In this document: positions 1-6,774 of the stretch, piece by piece
Position numbering within the stretch: the stretch's first letter is position 1
Layout: each line of letters starts with the position of its first letter
Assembly: GCA_030627065.1 (NCBI GenBank)
Contig: DAOUSV010000032.1
Coordinates: 1 to 12,147, forward strand
Reading direction: 5' to 3'
DNA length: 12,147 bases
Source of the DNA: Piscirickettsiaceae bacterium
GTDB lineage: Bacteria > Pseudomonadota > Gammaproteobacteria > Nitrosococcales > Methylophagaceae
Program-made: the position numbers and the translations under genes
Notes under the pieces: model-generated
What the model saw: only the letters and a program-made list of their open reading frames with translations
What the model was told of the DNA's origin: nothing
Database searches by the model: none

Positions 1-12
1 ATAGTAGCGCAT
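1..12 (-). CDS. Possible start of a further downstream gene (partial, four codons visible)
   Basis: On the minus strand an ATG at 12-10 follows a purine-rich stretch, GGAAGAGG at 24-17, after a 4-base gap. The reading frame runs open off the window edge as Met-Arg-Tyr-Tyr. The Shine-Dalgarno-like run is good but slightly close to the ATG. If real, this gene follows the sulfur carrier gene by only 26 bp and would belong to the same transcript. Four codons are too few to identify a product, so this is only a candidate start. Confidence 0.3.
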
Positions 13-24
13 TGAACCTCTTCC

Positions 25-39
25 GCACCAAAGTGGTGC
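25..39 (-). repeat. Small inverted repeat at the sulfur-carrier stop codon
   Basis: GCACCA at 25-30 and TGGTGC at 34-39 form a perfect 6-bp stem with a 3-base loop, overlapping the last base of the TAG stop at 41-39. No T run follows on either strand, so it does not look like a standard intrinsic terminator. It could slow ribosomes or protect the 3' end of the upstream message. Confidence 0.35.
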
Positions 40-266
40 TACATGCCCACTTTTACGGTAATTATTATTTCATTATCCTGTTCGCGATGCCCAATAACTT
101 CATGACCATTGATTCTCGCCCATGCCGGAATATCGCTTAATGCACCAGGATCTGTGCAAATTACATCCAATATATCACCAACAGCTAATTCTTTGACCCT
201 ATTTTGTGTTTTGATCACAGGCATCGGACAAAGCATCCGCCTTGCATCTAATTCAAATTGACTCAT
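39..266 (-). CDS. TusA-family sulfur carrier protein
   Basis: A 75-residue protein of the TusA/SirA/YedF family, which carries persulfide sulfur on one cysteine and passes it to partner enzymes in tRNA thiolation or other sulfur metabolism. The signature Cys-Pro-x-Pro is present at residues 13-16, with Cys13 the expected carrier residue. The length fits the family, which is cytosolic. I chose the ATG at 266 rather than the in-frame ATG at 275. At 266 the start overlaps the upstream stop as ATGA and has AAGGA at 280-276 with 9-base spacing, whereas the 275 start would abut that AAGGA with no spacer. The overlap implies translational coupling to the upstream PP-loop/NFACT-R gene, its probable sulfur acceptor. 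It need not be the orthologue of E. coli TusA, which feeds TusBCD and MnmA, so I give no symbol. Confidence 0.9.
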   Translation of the reverse strand: MSQFELDARRMLCPMPVIKTQNRVKELAVGDILDVICTDPGALSDIPAWARINGHEVIGHREQDNEIIITVKVGM

Positions 267-1315
267 ACATGCCATTCCTTAAGCACGTCATCAGATGACA
301 GCGGCTTAATCATTCGTCTTTGTTTTTCTGCACCAGGTACTGAAATTTCAACTTCCACTTCATCTGCATCTCGTCCTTGGCCATATCGCGCAACAATAGC
401 TGCTGCGAATTGAATGTCTGTAGGCTTAATGTCACCATCGATCATTGCTAAGGGACCATTGTGACTAATTACCTGTAGCGTGATAAATTGCTTGCGGTAA
501 CCTTCTAAATAGTTACTTTCACCCGCATCACGTGCAATAATTAGCTTAAACTCAGGTTTGGGTCTTAAATGCCTACCGACTTTAAGCAACATAATGTCAT
601 CCATTTCATACTCACGAGTACCACGACCCTTCCATAAATCGACTAATTTATCCGAGTAGTTTTTATCGGTTAAGAAACAACAACCACCAGCTGGTGAAGC
701 ATAGTCTGTGAAGCCATATTCTGCGGCTAACGCCATTTGAGGTTTACGGTTACGTCCACTAAAATCAAATAACTGTTCACGATCAACCCAGCCTTCTAAT
801 TCAGGCTTTGTTGCTGGTAAGTTTTTGGCACATAAGGGTCTTAATAAAATATCATCAGCACCAGATTCTTTTGAAATGATCGGCATTGTTTGCTTACGTT
901 GCGACATAGGACGTTGCCCTATTACTTCACCTGTAATAATGAAATCAAAGCCATTTTTATGGTTTTCTTTCACCCATTCAACCGCTTTTTTGACCATAAA
1001 TATTTTACAATCAAGACATGGGTTCATATTCGCCCCATAGCCATGTTTCGGGTTTAGCAATACATCTTTGTATTCTTCAATCACATCAACAATATGAAGT
1101 TTGATACCCAACTGTTCTGCTGCCCATAAGGCATTATTACGCTTTTGCTTGTCTTTATCGTGGTTACGAATCGCATGTGTATGCCCTTCAACACAAAAAC
1201 CTGTGTAGAAGTTAATGCCTTCAACTTCAATACCCTGTTCTTGCATCACTCGCACTGCTAGTAATGAGTCTAAGCCACCTGAAATTAGGGCGACTGCCTT
1301 ATGTTTTTTTGCCAT
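263..1315 (-). CDS. PP-loop (ThiI/MnmA-like) thiolation enzyme fused to an NFACT-R-like RNA-binding domain
   Basis: A 350-residue protein predicted to activate an RNA base with ATP and insert sulfur. Residues 12-17 are SGGLDS, the ATP-pyrophosphatase PP-loop seen in ThiI, MnmA and TtcA. Asn-Pro-Cys-x-x-Cys-Lys (Cys100, Cys103) and Gly-Gly-Cys-Cys (Cys212, Cys213) sit where MnmA carries its two catalytic cysteines. An extra nearby cysteine leaves room for an iron-sulfur cluster, as in TtcA-type enzymes (inference). The C-terminal segment from about residue 240, starting LLKVGRHLRP and including KLIIARDAGESNYL, resembles the NFACT-R RNA-binding domain. There is no N-terminal THUMP domain, so it is not a standard ThiI. 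I chose the ATG at 1315 because the PP-loop begins right after it; an in-frame ATG at 1399 would add 28 unrelated residues read from the intergenic element. The Shine-Dalgarno is weak (AAGG, 12-base gap). The next gene, a TusA-type carrier, overlaps by ATGA. Target RNA and position are unknown. Confidence 0.8.
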   Translation of the reverse strand: MAKKHKAVALISGGLDSLLAVRVMQEQGIEVEGINFYTGFCVEGHTHAIRNHDKDKQKRNNALWAAEQLGIKLHIVDVIEEYKDVLLNPKHGYGANMNPCLDCKIFMVKKAVEWVKENHKNGFDFIITGEVIGQRPMSQRKQTMPIISKESGADDILLRPLCAKNLPATKPELEGWVDREQLFDFSGRNRKPQMALAAEYGFTDYASPAGGCCFLTDKNYSDKLVDLWKGRGTREYEMDDIMLLKVGRHLRPKPEFKLIIARDAGESNYLEGYRKQFITLQVISHNGPLAMIDGDIKPTDIQFAAAIVARYGQGRDADEVEVEISVPGAEKQRRMIKPLSSDDVLKEWHV

Positions 1316-1320
1316 TTTAA

Positions 1321-1334
1321 AATGATGCCTTAAA
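1321..1334. repeat. Left arm of imperfect terminal inverted repeat
   Basis: AATGATGCCTTAAA pairs with the right arm at 1448-1461 at 12 of 14 positions. It lies just upstream of the chosen start of the PP-loop gene and also contains that gene's only Shine-Dalgarno-like AAGG (minus strand). If the arms pair in RNA, they could hide that site. Confidence 0.4.
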
Positions 1335-1352
1335 TGTGTAATTTTTTTGTGA

Positions 1353-1371
1353 GTGCAAGGAAGCCTCGCAC
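1353..1371 (-). repeat. Hairpin in intergenic transcript
   Basis: GTGCAAGG at 1353-1360 and CCTCGCAC at 1364-1371 flank a 3-base loop. Read as minus-strand RNA this is an 8-pair stem with one G-U wobble; in plus-strand RNA the same position is an A-C mismatch. The structure therefore favours transcription with the operon. The downstream bases are A-rich, not T-rich, which argues against an intrinsic terminator. Confidence 0.5.
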
Positions 1372-1383
1372 GGAAAACCACAG

Positions 1384-1398
1384 TGTACAATAAGTACA
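1384..1398. repeat. TGTAC/GTACA inverted repeat
   Basis: TGTAC at 1384-1388 and GTACA at 1394-1398 form a perfect 5-bp dyad around a 5-base AATAA centre. It could be a hairpin or a protein-binding half-site pair. Nothing else in the window identifies a regulator. Confidence 0.4.
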
Positions 1399-1447
1399 TG
1401 AGGATTTGAGTACGATGCTGATGCGGTAATCGCGGAAAAAGTGCATT

Positions 1448-1461
1448 TTTTAGGCATTATT
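1448..1461. repeat. Right arm of imperfect terminal inverted repeat
   Basis: The complement of this stretch reads AATAATGCCTAAAA and matches the left arm at 1321-1334 at 12 of 14 positions. Its last base is the final base of the tldD stop codon, so the element begins exactly where tldD ends. Confidence 0.4.
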
Positions 1462-2894
1462 TACGCTGTTCCGCCTACTGTTAAACTATCTACTCTCAAC
1501 GTTGGCTGTCCGACACCAACAGGGACACTTTGTCCTTCTTTACCGCAATTACCCACTCCGGTATCTAACTCTAAATCATTGGCAACCATGCTGATTTTCT
1601 TCATTACTTCAGGGCCATTACCTATTAACGTTGCCCCTTTAACAGGATGGGTAATTTTACCATTTTCAATCAAATATACTTCGCTGGTTGAAAAAACAAA
1701 TTTACCAGATGTAATATCGACCTGACCACCGCCAAAGTTAACGGCATATAGCCCTTTGTCTACCGATGCGATCACTTCTTCAGGATCGTATTTCCCTGCT
1801 AACATATAGGTATTGGTCATTCTTGGCATAGGTAAATGAGCATAGGACTCACGGCGACCGTTTCCAGTACTTCTCGTTCCCATCAATCGTGCATTGTGCT
1901 TGTCTTGCATATAGCCTGTTAATCGACCATTTTCAATTAGCGTTGTATTTTCTGTCGGCACGCCTTCATCATCAATAGATAATGAACCTCGGCGATCTGG
2001 CAAAGTACCATTATCAACCACCGTACAATGTTCAGACGCTACCATTTCGCCGATTTTTCCTGAAAAAGCGGAACTACCTCGACGATTAAAATCCCCTTCT
2101 AAACCATGACCGACGGCTTCATGTAGTAAAACACCCGGCCAGCCTGACGCTAACACAACGGGCATGCTTCCTGCTGGTGCATCAATTGCTTCTAAATTGA
2201 CTAAAGCTTGACGTACCGCTTCTTTTGCATAAGATTCTGCTAAATTATTATCTTGGAAATAGCGATAATCTAAACGTCGCCCACCGCCTGCACCGCCACG
2301 TTCACGACGTCCTTTCGATTCAACAATAACAGATACACTCATCCTAATTAATGGGCGAACATCAGTTGCAAAAGTGCCATCACTGGCAGCAATAAGAACG
2401 GTATCAACACCACCCGCTAATGTCACACTGACCTGCGTTACTCTTGGATCAGCAGATCTCGCTGCAGCATCAGCTTGATGTAATAAGGCTAGTTTTTGTT
2501 CAACAGATAAGCTTGATATAGGATTAATATCAGTATAAAACTGCGGTGCAACAACAGGTTTTTTCCATGCTTGCACTTGAGCATCCGCACCTTGGCGTGA
2601 AATAGCACGCGCTGCTTTTGCTGCTTCTTGTAATGCCGGCAATATCAAATCATCTGAATAGGCAAAGCCTGTTTTCTCGCCACTACAGGCACGAACACCA
2701 ACGCCTTGTTCAATATGATAACCACCATCTTTAATAATGCCATCTTCTAATGACCAGCTTTCTTGACGTGATTGCTGAAAATAAAGATCAGCATAATCCA
2801 CACCACGTCCCATGGTTAAGGCGAGTGTTTTTTCAAGATCTGCCTCTATTAAACCAGCAGGCACTAATAATTGTTGTATTACGGATTCAGTCAT
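1461..2894 (-). CDS. tldD: TldD metalloprotease subunit
   Basis: A 477-residue cytosolic protein, close to the 481 residues of E. coli TldD. With its paralogue TldE (PmbA) it forms a heterodimeric zinc protease that cleaves unfolded peptides. In E. coli the pair matures microcin B17 and degrades the CcdA antitoxin. The zinc motif HEAVGH is at 258-263, followed by the conserved GLEGDFNRRG stretch. The third zinc ligand is expected to be Cys450 in GVGNCGKEGQSVPVG. The catalytic subunit features are thus intact. PmbA is not in the window, so the partner must lie elsewhere. The gene follows yhdP after 48 bp, the same order as in E. coli. No clear Shine-Dalgarno precedes the ATG at 2894 (upstream reads GATAGCTATTC), so translation may be weak or depend on coupling. 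A structured intergenic element starts right at its stop codon. Confidence 0.97.
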   Translation of the reverse strand: MTESVIQQLLVPAGLIEADLEKTLALTMGRGVDYADLYFQQSRQESWSLEDGIIKDGGYHIEQGVGVRACSGEKTGFAYSDDLILPALQEAAKAARAISRQGADAQVQAWKKPVVAPQFYTDINPISSLSVEQKLALLHQADAAARSADPRVTQVSVTLAGGVDTVLIAASDGTFATDVRPLIRMSVSVIVESKGRRERGGAGGGRRLDYRYFQDNNLAESYAKEAVRQALVNLEAIDAPAGSMPVVLASGWPGVLLHEAVGHGLEGDFNRRGSSAFSGKIGEMVASEHCTVVDNGTLPDRRGSLSIDDEGVPTENTTLIENGRLTGYMQDKHNARLMGTRSTGNGRRESYAHLPMPRMTNTYMLAGKYDPEEVIASVDKGLYAVNFGGGQVDITSGKFVFSTSEVYLIENGKITHPVKGATLIGNGPEVMKKISMVANDLELDTGVGNCGKEGQSVPVGVGQPTLRVDSLTVGGTA

Positions 2895-2942
2895 GAATAG
2901 CTATCATTGCATTAAATTTAAGGGATAGGATCATAGCAGAAA

Positions 2943-5900
2943 TTAGCGTATTTCTGGAGAGGATACATTCAATTGAGGATCGTCCCATGAGCCTGTCAGG
3001 TCATAACTGTAGCTAATGATATTGACAATCTCTGTTCCTAAAATTGTGCCCGCTACTTTATCAAATAACAAAATAGCAGCTCCTGCAGCTAATCCGACAG
3101 GTCCACCAGCAACGGCACCAGCAAGTGGTAAAGTTGATGCAACATTAGGCCGTATTTTTACTTTTTGGTTATAGCGTTGATTAACTAAATCAATTGGTCC
3201 TGTCATTTCAATAGTTGCTGAAGGTGCTTTAAGCATCATGTTTTCTGTGGTTGCCACACCATTTGCCAGATCAAATGTACCTATAATTGAATCAAAACTA
3301 AATCCTGTACCGAATAAATCATTAAAATCTAACGAGAGACGTTTAGGAATTGCTGCCACACTTAATAAGCCAAAAATGCGCCCTGCGGCACCTGGTTCAA
3401 TCTCTTTCAGCTTGCCTTTACCTACATCAATTGTTAATACTCCTTCAACATTATGGCTAGTTAATGCTAATGGACTGTCAGGCCAAGAAATATCCATTGT
3501 TAATAAAATATTTTTAGCATCAACAGCTTGTTGGTAATCAAAGTTTTCTAATAATGCGGCCAAATCATCACTTTTTGCTTCTACCTTGACATGACTATTA
3601 TTGTTTAATCCTTGTTGCGACCAAATGCCTTCCGATAGCGTCGCTGTAAATATATCGGAGCTTATTGAGGCCGAATCCAATAACCAAGCTTTACCTTGCC
3701 TATGAGCTAGCGCTCGTAGCTTTCCCAAATGAATCTTATTAACCATTAATGACTTAATTTTAATATCCATTGCGGGCCATAAACTAAGTAAAGGCTGTTC
3801 AGCTATTATTTCTGAGGGCGAACCATCTACCGTTTTCGGTATCGAAAAACTAAGGTTATCTAAATCTACTTTTAATACAGCTAAATTATCAAAGTCTGAT
3901 GGTATATAAAGATTGCCTTTACTTTGATTGCTATGTAAATGAACTCGCCAACCTTGGGCATCTTTTTCTGCCGATATATTTAACTTGGTTAATTTCTGAC
4001 CAAAGCCTGACAATGCTGCTATCTCCATCGAAACCTCATCTAGGCTATCAAATAATGGACTATCGGCATTACCTTGTTGCTCGTTCCAGTCCATCCAATC
4101 ATCAATTGATAATGTCGGTAATTGTCCTCTAATGCGTATACCAGATGTCGGCAGTTTCGCTTTTCCTTCTCCAAAACGAAATTCACCTCTCCATAAATTG
4201 TCTGTTGCCATCAGCGTTGTATTTATTAACTCACCATATTCCATTGAATACACAACATCATTATCACGGTGTTCAAGCTGCGCCTTAAAGGATTTAACAT
4301 CACTCTTAGATTTAGAAAGCGGTTCAGGCATTGCCAGCTCGATACCTTTTAACTCTGACAGTGCTTCAATATCAAGATAAAAATCACCCTGATCACGCTC
4401 TAAAACAGTTAAATTTATATGGTAATCTGTTTCACCAGAAAGATAGCTTGGAAACTTTTCAGGCCAAATAGCATGAACTTCTGTCGTAGCAATCCGGCCT
4501 TTAACCGTAATAAGTGTGGTGTCTTCTTCCGATATAACATTAACCTTAATCTCGCGATTTAATAGCTCGGCTGTAATGTTCTCAGCTTTGACGCCTGTAT
4601 TTGAGAATGCCAACTTACCCTCTATATTCGACACTTTTATTGCAGCTAATGATTCATCATATAAAACACTCTTCTCAAAGCTAACAGCTCCTACTGCTTG
4701 CACAGCTTCAACATCATCTAACGGCACTTCTAATTTCAAATAAATATCACTGTTACCCATTGCTTTAACTGTTTTCACCGCATTACCAAAACGCCGTTTT
4801 AATGGACTATTTAATAAAAACTGTAAGGCTTTTTCTGTTGTCCCTTTGATATCTGCTTCTGCGACTAACTGAGGAGCTTTTTCTGTTAGCTTGGTGATTA
4901 TTGTCGTTACATGTTCAAAATCAAAACCAGCGACATTACCTGAGCTGCTATCAATGTTTAAATCGTTACCATGGCCAGTAATAAGTGCATTTACATTAAA
5001 TAAATCAGGCCAGCCATCGGCATAATGTAACTGCACATCATCGACCGGAAGTACCAGCTCAAACGTGCCTTTTTCAGGTGATTTCACATACGGAAATTCT
5101 GCTAACTCACCTTTCCAAATAATTGAGCCATTAACAATATTCCCTGCTGGAAATGCTTTATTAACCCAGGTTTTAAATGATGCCCTAAATGTATTCTGAG
5201 GAATATATGTGGTCCAACGATTAACAACTAGCTCTTCTATCTGTAAATTCAAGTCATTAAATAGTCTGCCGTCTGATTTTTTTTCAATGCTACCATCTAA
5301 CTGTAATGTGAGATCATTATTCCAAATTCTGAACTCTTGGCTAGATAATTTCCAGCTTGTATCCGCTTGCTTGTCAAAGCGTAGAGTTCCCTTAATAGAA
5401 TCAAAAAATACTGAATCCTCTAACCATCCTTCAGGATAAAGTGTGATTTCATGGCTATCTAACTCAATACTTCCTCCACCATTACGCCAGTCTACAATTG
5501 CTGTGAGGTCTGTAACTCCTGGAATTTTTTTCCATGGTAATAAAGCCCCATCTCGCAACTGAAACCTTAAATGACTTAACCCTTCTTGTGGCGAATATTG
5601 AACCGCTAGTTTCTCAATATCACCCGCCGGTTTTTGTTGTCGTATCAGCTCTGGTGATGACGTAGTTAACAATGCAAGTGCCGTTAAATCACTTAAGCGA
5701 ATATATGCAGTTTCGATATCCCATGTTTCCGCGGTTTTATTGATCATAAAATGAGTGGGCAACCAAGGCTCTCCATTCATTTCTATCTGTATATCGTCAC
5801 CTGATAACTGCCATGATTCCGTCATTTGTTGCCAGTTAAATATACCGGATAATTCATCTATCAAAACAGCTGGTATTTTTGTATCTTTTTTCCCTGCGAC

Positions 5901-6770
5901 TAATTTTACTTGTGATAAGTTTAGTTGGTTATGAATAGAGTTAAGCTGCTTACCTACACCTGATGCTGATAAGGTCGTATCAAGCTTTCCTTGTTGCAAG
6001 ATAACGTCTTGTTGATTTAACAGCTTTACTAATGGCTGTAATTTCAGGCCTTTTACTTCTGTTTGTAAGGTCCAAGTAATTTTATCTAGCTCATCGCCAT
6101 CCAACTTGGCGAGCAGCTGCAACTGAACACTCTCACCTAAGGTAGTCGGTAGATTAAGTGAGCCCGTAATTTTCCAGTTTTCTTTTTGATGTCTAATATT
6201 CACATTATCAAGTTGATAGTCACCCGATAATGCTGACATTTTTTGATCGATATAATTTACTTTAATCGCATGTAAATCAATATTATCAAGTAGCTTCACC
6301 CACAATAACCAATTTATATTGGCAGACCTAGATGGCTCGGCTGAGATATTTTCAAGACCCTGTATTTGAACAAGACCTGACTCATTACGAACGACAGTCA
6401 TATCTAATCCGCTTAAAGTAATATCATTTAAAACAGGTTTTTGTTGTTTGATGCTTGCGATTAAATCCACACCAAAATAAAGCTGTTCTAGACTTAATAC
6501 TGTCGTGACACCGCCATGTTTTAATACTTTTAATGCTTCAAGCTGTAATTTCGGCTCAAAATCAAGCCAATGTAAGCCTGCTTGCTTAATTTCAACAGGA
6601 TAACCTAGACTATCACCTAACCACTCTGCTATTTCATCTTGTCTCTCTTCAATCGCCTCGGATAACCAAGAGGCTGTAACAATTAATAATGTACAGACTA
6701 TCGCAGCAAAAAGAACCCAATACATAAGGTGTTTGCTTATAAGGTGAACACTATGACGAAGAGCAGACAT
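2943..6770 (-). CDS. yhdP: YhdP, AsmA-like intermembrane phospholipid transport protein
   Basis: A 1275-residue protein, near the 1266 residues of E. coli YhdP. It is an inner-membrane-anchored AsmA/TamB-family bridge that, with TamB and YdbH, moves phospholipids to the outer membrane. One N-terminal membrane helix spans about residues 16-36 (from YWVLFAAIVC), leaving the rest periplasmic. The body alternates hydrophobic and polar residues, as expected for a long beta-rich groove, and covers the DUF3971 and AsmA-like C-terminal regions. Near the end are the family-typical GRIFGLLSVAAIPKRLSLDF stretch and a Gly/Ala-rich hydrophobic segment from about residue 1215 (PLAGAVAGGPVGLAAGAAIL). The ATG at 6770 lies 4 bp after the RNase G stop, with only a weak ribosome binding site, which suggests coupling. 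The rng-yhdP-tldD order matches E. coli. No frameshift or internal stop is seen. Confidence 0.95.
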   Translation of the reverse strand: MSALRHSVHLISKHLMYWVLFAAIVCTLLIVTASWLSEAIEERQDEIAEWLGDSLGYPVEIKQAGLHWLDFEPKLQLEALKVLKHGGVTTVLSLEQLYFGVDLIASIKQQKPVLNDITLSGLDMTVVRNESGLVQIQGLENISAEPSRSANINWLLWVKLLDNIDLHAIKVNYIDQKMSALSGDYQLDNVNIRHQKENWKITGSLNLPTTLGESVQLQLLAKLDGDELDKITWTLQTEVKGLKLQPLVKLLNQQDVILQQGKLDTTLSASGVGKQLNSIHNQLNLSQVKLVAGKKDTKIPAVLIDELSGIFNWQQMTESWQLSGDDIQIEMNGEPWLPTHFMINKTAETWDIETAYIRLSDLTALALLTTSSPELIRQQKPAGDIEKLAVQYSPQEGLSHLRFQLRDGALLPWKKIPGVTDLTAIVDWRNGGGSIELDSHEITLYPEGWLEDSVFFDSIKGTLRFDKQADTSWKLSSQEFRIWNNDLTLQLDGSIEKKSDGRLFNDLNLQIEELVVNRWTTYIPQNTFRASFKTWVNKAFPAGNIVNGSIIWKGELAEFPYVKSPEKGTFELVLPVDDVQLHYADGWPDLFNVNALITGHGNDLNIDSSSGNVAGFDFEHVTTIITKLTEKAPQLVAEADIKGTTEKALQFLLNSPLKRRFGNAVKTVKAMGNSDIYLKLEVPLDDVEAVQAVGAVSFEKSVLYDESLAAIKVSNIEGKLAFSNTGVKAENITAELLNREIKVNVISEEDTTLITVKGRIATTEVHAIWPEKFPSYLSGETDYHINLTVLERDQGDFYLDIEALSELKGIELAMPEPLSKSKSDVKSFKAQLEHRDNDVVYSMEYGELINTTLMATDNLWRGEFRFGEGKAKLPTSGIRIRGQLPTLSIDDWMDWNEQQGNADSPLFDSLDEVSMEIAALSGFGQKLTKLNISAEKDAQGWRVHLHSNQSKGNLYIPSDFDNLAVLKVDLDNLSFSIPKTVDGSPSEIIAEQPLLSLWPAMDIKIKSLMVNKIHLGKLRALAHRQGKAWLLDSASISSDIFTATLSEGIWSQQGLNNNSHVKVEAKSDDLAALLENFDYQQAVDAKNILLTMDISWPDSPLALTSHNVEGVLTIDVGKGKLKEIEPGAAGRIFGLLSVAAIPKRLSLDFNDLFGTGFSFDSIIGTFDLANGVATTENMMLKAPSATIEMTGPIDLVNQRYNQKVKIRPNVASTLPLAGAVAGGPVGLAAGAAILLFDKVAGTILGTEIVNIISYSYDLTGSWDDPQLNVSSPEIR

Positions 6771-6774
6771 GAAA

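Larger units (their letters stand above)
1316..1460. other. Structured intergenic segment between tldD and the PP-loop gene
   Basis: 145 bp without a convincing gene. Its ends form an imperfect inverted repeat: AATGATGCCTTAAA at 1321-1334 and the complement of AATAATGCCTAAAA at 1448-1461, matching at 12 of 14 positions. Inside are two hairpins (1353-1371 and 1384-1398). Neither is followed by a T run in the direction of transcription, so neither is a classic terminator. I see no good sigma-70 promoter. The arrangement suits a small MITE-like element, or a structured leader or spacer RNA in the operon transcript. The general look (TGTAC hairpin, then ATGAGGATTTGAG) reminds me of recurrent intergenic sequence in other gammaproteobacteria, but that is recollection and untested. 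Confidence 0.5.

Noticed and set aside
25..39. Intrinsic terminator after the sulfur-carrier gene
   Set aside because: The 6-bp stem overlaps the stop codon and is not followed by a T run on the minus strand.
1353..1371. Intrinsic terminator after tldD
   Set aside because: The stem is reasonable, but downstream bases in the direction of transcription are TCACAAAAAAATT, with no U tract directly after the stem.
1316..1399. N-terminal 28-residue extension of the PP-loop gene from an upstream ATG at 1399
   Set aside because: The extension is read through the hairpins of the intergenic element, has no resemblance to PP-loop enzymes, and the SGGLDS motif sits at the usual short distance from the ATG at 1315.
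1441..1725. 94-codon plus-strand frame opposite the tldD 3' end
   Set aside because: It is the complement of the conserved GVGNCGKEGQ region of TldD; no independent coding evidence.
3238..5439. Several plus-strand reading frames of 75-99 codons opposite yhdP
   Set aside because: They are antisense shadows of a well-supported 1275-residue gene, have no recognisable domains and no ribosome binding context.
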